DNA of 64,000 nucleotides, from NCBI GenBank assembly GCA_964354155.1, contig CAYGYG010000009.1:46134-110133 (forward strand), given 5' to 3'. A program made the position numbers and the translations under genes. Position 1 is the first letter of the stretch. Each line of letters starts with the position of its first letter. Below the pieces are notes generated by a model that had not been told where the DNA came from, did not search any database, and was given only the letters and a program-made list of their open reading frames with translations. Below are positions 47,971-56,277 of this stretch, piece by piece. The stretch comes from CAYGYG01 sp964354155 (GTDB taxonomy: Bacteria; Hydrothermota; Tepidihabitantia; SM23-42; CAYGYG01).

Positions 47971-48973
47971 TCTCGATTTTCTTGAGTTTCTCTTTCGTGT
48001 TGATGAGATTGATCTCGACGTTTTCATAATCGGGCGCGATGACGTAGACTTTCTCCCACTCCGCGATCGCTTCTTTCAGATTGCCTTCGGTATAGTACTT
48101 GATGCCGAGCTGATAGTGCGTTTCGCAGAACCTCTTCTGCTTCAAGGTCAGCTTGGTATATTTCTTCCCGCTTGGTTTTTCCACGACGCGGTCTATGTAG
48201 ATTGGTTTTTCAACGACGACTTCCTTGATTTTTTCGACGATCCGTTCTTTGACCACGATTTTTTCGACGGTCCGTTCTTTGAAAACCAGAGAGATATAAA
48301 ACTTGATCGCGTCCTGGGGCCGGTCGATGTAGGTCACACCAATGCCGAAATTGTAGATGTTGAAATTCAAGCCGCCGGCCAAGTGCCTGTTGTCAAGACC
48401 GAGGCCGATCTCGGCGGCAAGATCTTTGCGCTCGGCCCGCGCACTCACTCCGGCGTAGGGGAGAAAGTGCCCGGTCTGCAGGGAGTCCTCGAGTTCGACG
48501 GCTGCTTTCAGAAAGCGATAGTGATACGACGCGCCGGCGCGGACTGCCCGGTGATCACCGCTGAGCAGGTCATAACCGACCAGACCGAAAATGATACGGG
48601 CGTCGGGGAGGAGAAGCAGCCGGCCGGCAAAGGGGGAAGAGAGCAGGGCAAGGTCAGTTGAAAACTTACTCTGGCCGTGTTCGTCCTTGAGGCCCAGGTT
48701 GCACGCCCCGGCAAGGGATAGGGGAAGCCGTCGAGCCAACGAGAACCAATTCTTGCTGGCGTAGGGGGTCCGAGAACCGGAAAACCCGATGCTGTTGCGG
48801 CCCAACCGGGCGGTAAAGCTATAGAAGTTGACCTGCCCGATTTCGTTCGGGCCGACGAGTATTTCATAGGCGGAGAGGCTGGTCAATCCGGCCGGGTTGT
48901 AGTAGGCCGTATGGTTGTTCAGCGGTCGGGAGACCAGGTCGAAATAGTTGAAGAGCAGGATGATTGCAATCAT
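47951..48973 (-). CDS. Predicted outer-membrane barrel protein with coiled linker and TPR-like tail
   Basis: A 340-residue protein. The first ~235 residues look like a PorV/UPF0164-type beta barrel: AYYNPAGLTSLSAYEILVG, then alternating strands (VNFYSFTARLGRNSIGFSGS, LNFNIYNFGIGVTYIDRPQD). The N-terminal hydrophobic segment may be the signal peptide. A charged repeat follows (KERTVEKIVVKERIVEKIKE, then VVVEKPIYIDRVVEKP). A TPR-like tail ends it (THYQLGIKYYTEGNLKEAIA). The barrel could sit in the outer membrane with the tail periplasmic. It overlaps the TonB gene by four bases and may be its client. Confidence 0.65.
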   Translation of the reverse strand: MIAIILLFNYFDLVSRPLNNHTAYYNPAGLTSLSAYEILVGPNEIGQVNFYSFTARLGRNSIGFSGSRTPYASKNWFSLARRLPLSLAGACNLGLKDEHGQSKFSTDLALLSSPFAGRLLLLPDARIIFGLVGYDLLSGDHRAVRAGASYHYRFLKAAVELEDSLQTGHFLPYAGVSARAERKDLAAEIGLGLDNRHLAGGLNFNIYNFGIGVTYIDRPQDAIKFYISLVFKERTVEKIVVKERIVEKIKEVVVEKPIYIDRVVEKPSGKKYTKLTLKQKRFCETHYQLGIKYYTEGNLKEAIAEWEKVYVIAPDYENVEINLINTKEKLKKIENGGGNQ

Positions 48974-49641
48974 CTCATCTTGAAGACGAACGTGATGCGG
49001 CCGTCGGCAACGCCTTCACTTTCGGGCACGGGTTCAAAAACAAACTGCCGGAGCGCTTCGATCGCCAATGGCTCCAGGACCGGATCCCCCTTACGCTCAA
49101 TGGCGATACGAGTAATCAGGCCCGAGGGCAGGATTCCGAACGAAAGGGTCACCACCGCTTCTTTCTGGTAGTTGGTGGGATATTCGGGCAGAACCTGGCT
49201 GATGAGCCGGCGGTTGGCGGCCCGGCCTTCGATGAAGAAGGGTTGGGCAATGCCGATCGTGTCGTCGCCGAAGGGCAGGTTGACATCGCCGGTGACGGTC
49301 AGTGCCTTGTCGTCGGTTGTCCCGGTTGGACCGGACTTAAGACGGGATGTAACCAGGCTTGCTGTTTCCGCTACGAGCGGTTCTGGTTTGGCGATGGTGA
49401 CCGGTTCACCGATGCGCTCGGTCGGCGGGGGCGGGCCTTTCAGCAGGGCCGGACTGATCGACGACAGCACTTGGTTGGCGGGGACAAGCCGGCTCGGTGG
49501 CAAGGCACCCAGGTTGCCTACCGAGAGCGAGATGAACTCGCGGGACGGTGTGTTGATTTCGACATAGATCGAATATAGGAGAGCCAGGATCAGGCCATGG
49601 AACAGAAACGAAGCCGCGATACTCTTTCGTGCCGACATCAT
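48970..49641 (-). CDS. TonB family energy transducer of the second cluster
   Basis: A 223-residue protein with an N-terminal membrane helix (IAASFLFHGLILALLYSIYV), a linker of about 110 residues, and a C-terminal TonB-like domain (ISQVLPEYPTNYQKEAVVTL, GILPSGLITRIAIERKGDPV, LEPLAIEALRQFVFEPVPES). It overlaps exbD by four bases. The linker is less proline-rich than in classical TonB. Confidence 0.85.
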   Translation of the reverse strand: MMSARKSIAASFLFHGLILALLYSIYVEINTPSREFISLSVGNLGALPPSRLVPANQVLSSISPALLKGPPPPTERIGEPVTIAKPEPLVAETASLVTSRLKSGPTGTTDDKALTVTGDVNLPFGDDTIGIAQPFFIEGRAANRRLISQVLPEYPTNYQKEAVVTLSFGILPSGLITRIAIERKGDPVLEPLAIEALRQFVFEPVPESEGVADGRITFVFKMR

Positions 49642-50042
49642 TCGCTCGTCGGCTGGGTGGCGATGAAGAACTTCTCGCCGCCCGCCGCCTTGGCTATGTC
49701 CAGCACACTAACCGCCTGGCTCAATGGGACCTCTTCATCGGCGACGATGACAATGAGCGAATTCGGCAACTGAAGAATCAGCTGGTAGAGCCGTGTCGAA
49801 AGATCATCCCAGGCTATCGGCTGGTAGTTAAGGTAGACGTTGCCTTCTTTGGTCAGGGTGAGGACGATGTTTTTCTCGGCATCGGTTTCAACCGCCTGGG
49901 CTTTCGGCAGTTTGACCTTGATGCCCGGCTGGAGGAGGAACGAGGAGGCAAGGAGGAAGAAGATCAATAGGAGCAAGACAATATCGGTCAGGGAAACGAA
50001 GTTGAAACTGGCCAAGGGTTTCAGGTTGGTCTCGATCTTCAT
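49638..50042 (-). CDS. ExbD/TolR family protein of the second cluster
   Basis: A 134-residue ExbD of classical length. The helix reads FVSLTDIVLLLLIFFLLASS with the channel aspartate, followed by the periplasmic domain (IKVKLPKAQAVETDAEKNIV, LIVIVADEEVPLSQAVSVLD). The gap to the TolQ-like gene is two bases. Confidence 0.92.
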   Translation of the reverse strand: MKIETNLKPLASFNFVSLTDIVLLLLIFFLLASSFLLQPGIKVKLPKAQAVETDAEKNIVLTLTKEGNVYLNYQPIAWDDLSTRLYQLILQLPNSLIVIVADEEVPLSQAVSVLDIAKAAGGEKFFIATQPTSE

Positions 50043-50044
50043 CG

Positions 50045-50668
50045 CTAGCGTCGGGGCGGCAACTGGCCGATGAACTCGACGAGCTCGAACGAGATCCCGG
50101 AAAGCTCGTGCGCGATCTGCTGCACCTTGGTTGTGAAATGATTGTAGAAGACCATCGCGATAATGCCGACGATGAGACCGGCCACCGTGGTGATGAGTGC
50201 TTCCCAGATTCCTCCCGCCAGGACCGACGCATTGACATTACCGCCGAGCTTCTGGATCGTCATGAAGGCATTGACCATCCCGGTGACGGTGCCGAGGAAG
50301 CCGAAGAGCGGAGCCAGTCCGGCGACCGTGGCCAGCGTCGGGATATATTTTTCGAGTTTGAAGACCTCATCGCGCCCGGCGTTTTCCAGCGCCTCGATGA
50401 TTTCTCCCCGCGGGGCCTTGGCGCGTTTGAGACCTTCGGTCAGGAGCCGGGCACTCAAGTCCCTGGATTGCTCGCACACGCTGATCGCCTGTTCGACCGT
50501 CCCGGAGCCAAGGGTGTTCTTGACCTGCAAAATCAAGAGCTGGGAGCCTTTCTGGGTGCGGCGCAGGACGATCCATCTTTCGATGATGATCGTGACGGCG
50601 ACGATCGAACAGATGAAAATGGGGATCATCATGACGCCGCCCTTGATGGTCATGTCGAGCAAGTTCAA
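50045..50668 (-). CDS. TolQ/ExbB family proton channel protein of the second cluster
   Basis: A 207-residue, three-helix MotA/TolQ/ExbB protein with LATVAGLAPLFGFLGTVTGM and GIWEALITTVAGLIVGIIAM. I use the TTG start at 50668 because AAGGAGG lies five bases before it; the first ATG is 15 bases further on. It is the first gene of a seven-gene operon (TolQ, ExbD, TonB, barrel, TIM barrel, TPR-zinc ribbon, DUF4388). Confidence 0.92.
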   Translation of the reverse strand: MNLLDMTIKGGVMMIPIFICSIVAVTIIIERWIVLRRTQKGSQLLILQVKNTLGSGTVEQAISVCEQSRDLSARLLTEGLKRAKAPRGEIIEALENAGRDEVFKLEKYIPTLATVAGLAPLFGFLGTVTGMVNAFMTIQKLGGNVNASVLAGGIWEALITTVAGLIVGIIAMVFYNHFTTKVQQIAHELSGISFELVEFIGQLPPRR

Positions 50669-50764
50669 GGTTGCCTCCTTTGCTGGTTCCAGTCGCCGCC
50701 AACGAGATTATCGAAGATTCTAAGGCCCAGGCGGGTTAATTACGCCACCTGACGTCCAGAAGTC

Positions 50765-50793
50765 ATTATATTTGAAAGCGCTCCGCATGTCAA
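50765..50793 (-). promoter_or_regulatory. Promoter of the second Tol/TonB operon
   Basis: Minus strand TTGACA (50793-50788), 17 bp, TATAAT (50770-50765). Both hexamers are perfect; the spacer is one base longer than in most promoters here. Confidence 0.75.
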
Positions 50794-50952
50794 CTGTTTC
50801 TGGGGAGAGCTCTGAAAAAGTATTCATCGCTCTCTAGATTACAGTGATATTGCCATGATGGCAGTGATGTTAAGGAGTTACCGGCATTGTGATCCTTGGT
50901 AAATCACCGTAATCTCATGGGAGGGTCTGGGGAAGTATCAGCTTGTTTTCAA

Positions 50953-50992
50953 GAAACAAACAGGGGTGGCGCATGCCACCCCTGTTTGTTTC
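50953..50992 (-). terminator. Terminator hairpin after the lipoprotein gene
   Basis: A perfect 18-bp stem (GAAACAAACAGGGGTGGC and its complement) around a 4-nt loop, 22 bases after the stop codon at 51015. The A/T-rich base of the stem provides the T-run on the minus strand. Confidence 0.8.
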
Positions 50993-51014
50993 ACAGAAGT
51001 CAGTTTTTGCTTAC

Positions 51015-51773
51015 TTAATAAACCCTGACGAACTTTGCTTTAGTTCCCGCCTTTCTGTTTGAGGCAGTAACTGTTGCAGTGTCGGGAACTGTCCCGGCGA
51101 ACAGGGTCGTTTTCGCATATCCTAAGTTGTCAGTTTGCACTTGTCTGGGGTTCAGTGAACAGGCGGCATCGACTGCGAAATCAACCTGTTGTCCAGCAAT
51201 ACCGATTCCAATACTGTCGATACGAGCAATGATCCCTATGGAGCCGCCACGGGGGACGCTATCGGCTTCAGCATATAAAGATAGATTGTAGATAACTGCC
51301 CGATATACGCCGATAAAACAGGAGGCCGTATCTGTTTCCTCCTCTTTGAATTGACTACGGGCGGTGAGGATGAGACGCACCGAACCGCTGCTTTGGTTGT
51401 TCGCAATCATATGAGTAATGAGCTGTTGCACGGGGATGCTTATACCCCATATCCATGCTGAGTCTGCTGTTGCAGTATCTCGTTTGCCTGGTATTGGCAG
51501 ATAGACATGAAAAGGCTGTGAAATGGCCCCAACCTGAGCGTTGGTCTGATCATAGTATTCCCACTGGACAGCATCGAGATATGAATCAACTGAGTTCTTC
51601 GGTTTAACACAGACTTTGACTGAATCGATCGAGAGTGTGGCGTCAGAAACATAGTAAGCAAGGGGGCTGACCCATGATATGTATATGTCGGGCGAAACAG
51701 CTACCGCTTCACAACCGATAATAAGAAGAATAGCCAACCCTACTGTGCCTAACCCGAACAGAACCTTCTTCAT
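51015..51773 (-). CDS. Lipoprotein with C-terminal bacterial Ig-like domain
   Basis: A 252-residue exported protein. The signal peptide FGLGTVGLAILLIIGCEAVA ends in a lipobox-like IIGC. The middle is beta-rich without recognised motifs. Residues from about 170 (PRGGSIGIIARIDSIGIGIA, VQTDNLGYAKTTLFAG, TVPDTATVTASN) match the bacterial Ig-like (Big_1) fold common in surface proteins. ATG 51773 is five bases after AGGAGG and is preferred to ATG 51776. It is monocistronic, with its own promoter and terminator, and is less GC-rich than its neighbours, perhaps recently acquired. Confidence 0.7.
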   Translation of the reverse strand: MKKVLFGLGTVGLAILLIIGCEAVAVSPDIYISWVSPLAYYVSDATLSIDSVKVCVKPKNSVDSYLDAVQWEYYDQTNAQVGAISQPFHVYLPIPGKRDTATADSAWIWGISIPVQQLITHMIANNQSSGSVRLILTARSQFKEEETDTASCFIGVYRAVIYNLSLYAEADSVPRGGSIGIIARIDSIGIGIAGQQVDFAVDAACSLNPRQVQTDNLGYAKTTLFAGTVPDTATVTASNRKAGTKAKFVRVY

Positions 51774-51849
51774 CATAACCTCCTAACTTTTAATCTTAAT
51801 AGTAGTCAAATATGGACAAGTTGCCATATTGTTTGAAAACATCATACAA

Positions 51850-51877
51850 GATTATCTAGATTACGATTTTTGTCAAG
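51850..51877 (-). promoter_or_regulatory. Possible promoter of the Ig-like lipoprotein gene
   Basis: Minus strand TTGACA (51877-51872), 16 bp, TAATCT (51855-51850). The -10 matches the consensus weakly; surrounding sequence is AT-rich. Confidence 0.45.
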
Positions 51878-51924
51878 GGAAAATTAGTTATTTTTTGCAG
51901 ATCCGACAACACCATGAATTACCG

Positions 51925-52185
51925 CTAATTCTCGTTGGGTAAGACAACGATCCGCTTCTTGCCGCCGGTGGTGTACTGAAACTTAACGATGCCGTCTTTC
52001 AACGCGTAGAGCGTATTGTCCTTGCCGATCCCCACATTCAGTCCGGGGAATATCTTGGTCCCGCACTGCCGTACCAGGATATTGCCGGTGCGCACCAGCT
52101 GGCCGGAGAATCTCTTGATGCCGAGATGCTGGCCCGGGCTGTCGCGCCCATTACGCGAAGCACCAACTCCTTTCTTATGTGCCAT
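51925..52185 (-). CDS. rpmA: 50S ribosomal protein L27
   Basis: An 86-residue ribosomal protein starting MAHKKGVGASRNGRDSPGQH, with no N-terminal leader peptide of the kind cleaved in Firmicutes. GNILVRQCGTKIFPGLNVGI is the family signature. It reaches the peptidyl-transferase centre. It follows rplU by 25 bp as in most bacteria; obg is not present downstream. Confidence 0.97.
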   Translation of the reverse strand: MAHKKGVGASRNGRDSPGQHLGIKRFSGQLVRTGNILVRQCGTKIFPGLNVGIGKDNTLYALKDGIVKFQYTTGGKKRIVVLPNEN

Positions 52186-52210
52186 TGCGACTCCTTATTT
52201 GTCCCATTGG

Positions 52211-52525
52211 TTACCCTTGTTTGATATCGGTTATCTCGACTTCGGTGTAGTTCTGGCGATGCCCTTTCTTACGCCGGTATTTCTCGCGCCGGATGAATTT
52301 GTAGATGACCACCTTGTCGAGTTTGCCGGTTTTCGTAATCCTGCCTTCGACCTTGACGTCGCTCAAGATAGGCCGGCCGATCGCGACTTTGCCTTCGTTG
52401 CTGCACATCAGGACATCGGTCATCGTTATCTCGTCGCCGGATTTCCCCAGCAAAGCCGGCACGACGATCCGGCTGCCCTTCTCAACCGTATACTGAAAAC
52501 CGTTCGTTCTGATGACTGCGTACAT
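52211..52525 (-). CDS. rplU: 50S ribosomal protein L21
   Basis: A 104-residue ribosomal protein with the standard start MYAVIRTNGFQYTVEKGSRI and end KYRRKKGHRQNYTEVEITDI. Binds 23S rRNA with L20. It touches the end of secG. Confidence 0.97.
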   Translation of the reverse strand: MYAVIRTNGFQYTVEKGSRIVVPALLGKSGDEITMTDVLMCSNEGKVAIGRPILSDVKVEGRITKTGKLDKVVIYKFIRREKYRRKKGHRQNYTEVEITDIKQG

Positions 52526-52860
52526 TATTCACCACCTTGGCCTTCCGGGAAACTAGGTCCCGGCGCCGGTTCCGGCAACTGCTCGGCCGGCTGTTCCCTC
52601 ATCCCTTTCTCGACCGCGCTTAGGTGCCGCGGGCCTTTGGAGAAGAGGACCAGGATCAGTGAAAAAACGAAAAAAGTTATCGCCAATCCGCTGGTCAGCT
52701 TGACGAAAAACGGGGTTGCCCCTTTACCGCCGAAGAGCGAACCCGAACCGCCGCCGCCGAAGACGCTCGACATGCCGCCGCCCCGGGATTGCTGAAGCAG
52801 CACGACGATGATGAGCAGGACACAGACGAGAATATGAAAGAAAAGAATCACTGCGTACAT
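52525..52860 (-). CDS. secG: Protein translocase subunit SecG
   Basis: A 111-residue two-helix Sec channel subunit: FFHILVCVLLIIVVLLQQSR, the Gly-rich GGGMSSVFGGGGSGSLFGG loop, then ATPFFVKLTSGLAITFFVFS. A Pro/Glu-rich tail follows. ATG 52860 has AGGAG upstream and starts one base after tpiA, the common tpiA-secG pairing. Confidence 0.95.
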   Translation of the reverse strand: MYAVILFFHILVCVLLIIVVLLQQSRGGGMSSVFGGGGSGSLFGGKGATPFFVKLTSGLAITFFVFSLILVLFSKGPRHLSAVEKGMREQPAEQLPEPAPGPSFPEGQGGE

Positions 52861-52861
52861 C

Positions 52862-53617
52862 TTATGCTCCTTGTTCCTTGTATTTGACGATTCTGAGAAA
52901 ATCTTCCGCCTTGAGGCTGGCACCGCCGACGAGTGCCCCGTTGATATCCTTCTGCGCCATCAGTTCATCGATATTATCGGGTTTGACACTGCCGCCGTAC
53001 AGAATCGTGATCGACTCCGGCGCAACGGCAAACGCATCACTGGTCCGCTCGCGGATGAACTTGTGGACGCTCACCGCCTGCTCCGGAGTTGCGGTCCGGC
53101 CCGTGCCGATCGCCCAGACCGGCTCGTATGCGATGAGCAAAGCATCGGCTTGCCACCCCAGCCCGTTCAACCCTTCGGCCAGCTGAAGTTTGATGACGTC
53201 GAAAGTCTTGTTCGATTCCCGCTCGGACAGGGTCTCGCCAACGCAGAAGATCGGAACCAGCCCAAGCTCTAAGGCAAGTTTCAGCTTGCGATTGACAAGC
53301 GCGTTGTCTTCGTGAAACAGCGCTCGGCGCTCGGAATGGCCGATTATTACGTAGCGGCAGCCGAGCTCCTTGAGAAACAATCCGGAGACTTCGCCCGTGA
53401 ACGCGCCTGATTTGTCCGCCGCCATGTTCTGGGCGCCGAGCCCGACGTTGCTGCCGACAAGGGTTGAATTAACTTCAGGCAGCGACGTGAAAGGCGGGCA
53501 GATAATGACGGTCCGGTCTTTGACGTCGCGGCTTGCGGCCAAAATCTGACGGGCCAGCTGGCGCGACTCAGCCGGCGTCTTGTGCATCTTCCAGTTCCCT
53601 GCGATTACCGGTTGCAT
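52862..53617 (-). CDS. tpiA: Triosephosphate isomerase
   Basis: A 251-residue TIM-barrel enzyme interconverting DHAP and glyceraldehyde-3-phosphate. Catalytic residues: Lys in AGNWKMHKTP, His in YVIIGHSERRALF, Glu in AYEPVWAIGTGRTA. The phosphate-binding YGGSVKPDNIDELM loop is intact. Four bases separate it from pgk. Confidence 0.97.
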   Translation of the reverse strand: MQPVIAGNWKMHKTPAESRQLARQILAASRDVKDRTVIICPPFTSLPEVNSTLVGSNVGLGAQNMAADKSGAFTGEVSGLFLKELGCRYVIIGHSERRALFHEDNALVNRKLKLALELGLVPIFCVGETLSERESNKTFDVIKLQLAEGLNGLGWQADALLIAYEPVWAIGTGRTATPEQAVSVHKFIRERTSDAFAVAPESITILYGGSVKPDNIDELMAQKDINGALVGGASLKAEDFLRIVKYKEQGA

Positions 53618-53621
53618 TGGT

Positions 53622-54800
53622 TCACGCGTCCTTCAGGGCCCCGACCCCGGGCAGGGGCTTGCCCTCTAGAAACTCAAGCGAGGCGCCGCCGCCGGTCGAG
53701 GCGTGGCTGACCCGGTGGAGTAATCCGAATTTCGCCAGCGCTGACACGGTGTCGCCGCCGCCGACGACCGATACCGCGCCGCGCAACGTGGCGTTGGCGA
53801 CGGCCTGGGCCGTTTCCTTGGTGCCGTTGGCGAATTCGTCGATCTCAAAAATACCCATCGGGCCGTTCCAGACAATCGTACCGGCTTTGGCGACGATCTC
53901 CTTGATTGCTTTTACCGACTCAGGGCCGATATCGACCCCGGCCATGTCTCCGGGAATATGATCGGCGGGAGTGCTCTTCGTGCCGGAGCTTTTTTTCGGG
54001 TCCGGCACAACCAGGCAGTCGTTGGGCAGATAGATCTTAGATTCGCCGAGCAGGCCTTTGGCCATTTCGATCCGGTCGGCTTCGAGCAGAGACTTGCCGA
54101 TTTCAAGCCCTTGCGCTTTGTAGAAGGTGAAGGCCATGCCGCCGCCGATGACCAGCCGGTCGACCTTGGTCAAAAGATTGTTGATGACGTCGATCTTGCC
54201 CGAGATCTTGGCGCCGCCGATGATGGCGACAAAAGGACGTTTGGGATTCTCCAGGGCGGAGCTTAGGTACTTGATCTCTTTTTCCATCAAGAAACCGCAC
54301 GCCGCTTGGGGGAAGTGCTTGGCCATCGCCTCGATCGAGGCATGGGCGCGGTGGGAAGCACCGAAGGCATCGTTGACATAGAGCTCGGCAAGCGAAGCCA
54401 ACTCCGCCGCAAACTTCTGGTCATTTTTCTCTTCTTCAGGGTGGAACCTGAGGTTCTCAAGGAGCAGGACATCGCCGGGCTTCATCGAGAAGACCATGGT
54501 CTTGACCGTGGGCCCCACGCAGTCCGGTGCGAACTGGACCGGACGGTGGATCAGCTCGGCAAGCCGTGCGGCAACCGGCTTGAGGCTCTGTTTGGGGTCA
54601 ACGCCCTTGGGCCGGCCCAGATGCGACGCCACGATCGGTATGCCGCCTTTGTCGAGGACGAATTGGATGGTGGCCAACGAGGCCCGGATTCTGGTATCGT
54701 CGGTAATCTTCTGGTTCTCATCAAGCGGGACGTTGAAGTCGACCCGGACAAAGACCCGCCGGTCCTTCAGGGGCAGAGCGGTTACCGACAGCTTGTTCAT
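53622..54800 (-). CDS. pgk: Phosphoglycerate kinase
   Basis: A 392-residue two-domain kinase. RVFVRVDFNVPLDENQKITD binds 3-phosphoglycerate, and GAKISGKIDVINNLLTKVDR and SVVGGGDTVSALAKFG contribute to nucleotide and hinge regions. ATG 54800 overlaps the stop of gapA (ATGA). It is a stand-alone Pgk, not fused to tpiA. Confidence 0.97.
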   Translation of the reverse strand: MNKLSVTALPLKDRRVFVRVDFNVPLDENQKITDDTRIRASLATIQFVLDKGGIPIVASHLGRPKGVDPKQSLKPVAARLAELIHRPVQFAPDCVGPTVKTMVFSMKPGDVLLLENLRFHPEEEKNDQKFAAELASLAELYVNDAFGASHRAHASIEAMAKHFPQAACGFLMEKEIKYLSSALENPKRPFVAIIGGAKISGKIDVINNLLTKVDRLVIGGGMAFTFYKAQGLEIGKSLLEADRIEMAKGLLGESKIYLPNDCLVVPDPKKSSGTKSTPADHIPGDMAGVDIGPESVKAIKEIVAKAGTIVWNGPMGIFEIDEFANGTKETAQAVANATLRGAVSVVGGGDTVSALAKFGLLHRVSHASTGGGASLEFLEGKPLPGVGALKDA

Positions 54801-55807
54801 GACCCACGCCCGAGCATGTATTCTAAGAGGTCGACGATGCGGCAGGCATAGCCCCACTCGTTGTCGTACCAGGCAAAGACCTTGGCAAAATTGCCGAGAG
54901 CAAAGGTCTGCCCGGCGTCAAAGATGGCGGAATGGGGGTTGCCGACAAAGTCGATTGAGACCAGGGGCAGGTCGCAATATTCGAGGTACTTCTGCAGTTT
55001 GCCGTTGGCCGCTTCTTTGAATTTCATATTGATCTCATCCTTGGTGGTTTCCTTTTCCAGGGTAACCGCAAGGTCAACGAGCGAGACATCGGCGGTTGGA
55101 ACCCGGATTGCTGCGCCGTCGATCTTACCCTTCAATTCCGGGAAGATTTCGCCGATGACTTTGGCGGCGCCGGTTGAAGTCGGGATCATCGACAGGCCAG
55201 CGGCCCGGGCGCGCCTCAAGTCTTTGTGCACCAGATCGAGGATACGCTGGTCGTTGGTGTAGGCATGAATCGTGGTCATCAAGCCCTTGACCACCTTGAA
55301 ATTCTCGTGCAGGACCTTGACCACCGGGGCCAAGCAGTTGGTCGTACATGAAGCATTGGAAATTATGAGATCCTTCTTGGGGTCATACTTCTCTTCGTTG
55401 ACGCCCATAACGAAAGTCGGGATTTTCGGCTCGCCCTTGGCCGGAGCGGTAATCAAGACGCGTTTTGCTCCGTTCTTCAAGTGGACCTCGACTTTAGCCC
55501 GGTCGGTGAAAACGCCCGAAGCCTCGACCACGATGTCGATGCCAAGGTCTTTCCAGGGCAACTTGGTCGGATCCTTTTCAGTCAATATTGGGTAGTCTTT
55601 GCCGTCGACGACCATTTTGTTATCTTTGACGCTGACCTGGGCGCCAAACGTGCGATGCACTGAATCGTACTTGAGAAGATGGGCCAGAGTCTTGGCGTCG
55701 ACCACATCATTAATCGCCACAATGTCAAACTTGTCGTTTTTGTAAGCACACCGGAAAAAAAGTCGGCCGATTCGGCCGAACCCGTTGACCGCAACTTTGG
55801 CTTTCAT
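54797..55807 (-). CDS. gapA: Glyceraldehyde-3-phosphate dehydrogenase
   Basis: A 336-residue Rossmann-fold enzyme. It begins MKAKVAVNGFGRIGRLFFR; the active-site cysteine is in SNASCTTNCLAPVVKVL. AINDVVDAKTLAHLLKYDS carries the aspartate that favours NAD. ATG 55807 has AGGAGG upstream. First gene of gapA-pgk-tpiA-secG-rplU-rpmA. Confidence 0.97.
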   Translation of the reverse strand: MKAKVAVNGFGRIGRLFFRCAYKNDKFDIVAINDVVDAKTLAHLLKYDSVHRTFGAQVSVKDNKMVVDGKDYPILTEKDPTKLPWKDLGIDIVVEASGVFTDRAKVEVHLKNGAKRVLITAPAKGEPKIPTFVMGVNEEKYDPKKDLIISNASCTTNCLAPVVKVLHENFKVVKGLMTTIHAYTNDQRILDLVHKDLRRARAAGLSMIPTSTGAAKVIGEIFPELKGKIDGAAIRVPTADVSLVDLAVTLEKETTKDEINMKFKEAANGKLQKYLEYCDLPLVSIDFVGNPHSAIFDAGQTFALGNFAKVFAWYDNEWGYACRIVDLLEYMLGRGS

Positions 55808-55828
55808 AGGGCACCTCCTAAGACCGAT

Positions 55829-55856
55829 ATTATATTCGATAGTATCCAAAAGTCAA
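55829..55856 (-). promoter_or_regulatory. gapA operon promoter
   Basis: Minus strand TTGACT (55856-55851), 16 bp, TATAAT (55834-55829), 21 bases before the ATG with AGGAGG in between. Confidence 0.8.
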
Positions 55857-56132
55857 GGAGGTTCTGGGGTGAGTCCTCTTCACATTTTACCTCCCCATCG
55901 ACGGGGGAGGATTCACCCTGTGGAATGGCGTGTGGTATTATGAAGATGCCTCGGCCGTAGGCTTTGGTGTCTTGCTCGGTTCTTCCCCGATTAAATATTG
56001 ATACGCAATTTAACGGGGCAGGCAAAAAGTGAGAATGGTCTGAGGCGGCGAACTTCGGCTTGCCCACTGCTTGGATCGAGATTTCCGGTTAGAAACTTGG
56101 GAGCAGTTGTTCGCCATTGGGTGTGAAGAAGC
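55857..56132. other. Gene-free stretch between gapA and the SPFH gene
   Basis: No gene seen. Two hairpins: CCTCCCC/GGGGGAGG at about 55891-55911, and CCCCGATTAAAT (55986-55997) with ATTTAACGGGG (56009-56019). Neither has a clear T-run; they may be remnants of repeats or terminators. Confidence 0.45.
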
Positions 56133-56160
56133 TTGACTTTGGCGGCGGAGGTCCTATAAT
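56133..56160 (+). promoter_or_regulatory. Promoter upstream of the SRP-like RNA and SPFH gene
   Basis: TTGACT (56133-56138), 16 bp, TATAAT (56155-56160). Transcription should start near 56167. Confidence 0.75.
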
Positions 56161-56250
56161 AGGGCAGGTTCTCGACGTCGGCGGCTTGGCCCGGTCAGGG
56201 AGGAAGCCTAAGGAGTAGTCGGGTTCGCGATGTCGAGGCACTCCGCCCAT
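56161..56250 (+). ncRNA. Candidate SRP-like (4.5S) RNA or structured leader
   Basis: From the predicted start the sequence folds as a rod. GGGC pairs with GCCC at the ends and CTCGACGTCG with CGATGTCGAG. The apical part GGTCAGGGAGGAAGCC recalls the conserved GGTCAGGTCCGGAAGGAAGC of bacterial SRP RNA but lacks the TCCGGAA tip. It may be a divergent or decayed ffs copy, or the 5' leader of the SPFH gene that starts at 56278. Confidence 0.35.
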
Positions 56251-56277
56251 TACCGGCAACAACAATGGAGGTCAAAC

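Larger units (their letters stand above)
50669..51014. other. 346-bp gene-free region before the second Tol operon
   Basis: Contains the TolQ operon promoter (50765-50793) with a leader of about 90 bases, then about 150 bp where I see nothing, then the terminator hairpin of the lipoprotein gene (50953-50992). Confidence 0.6.
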
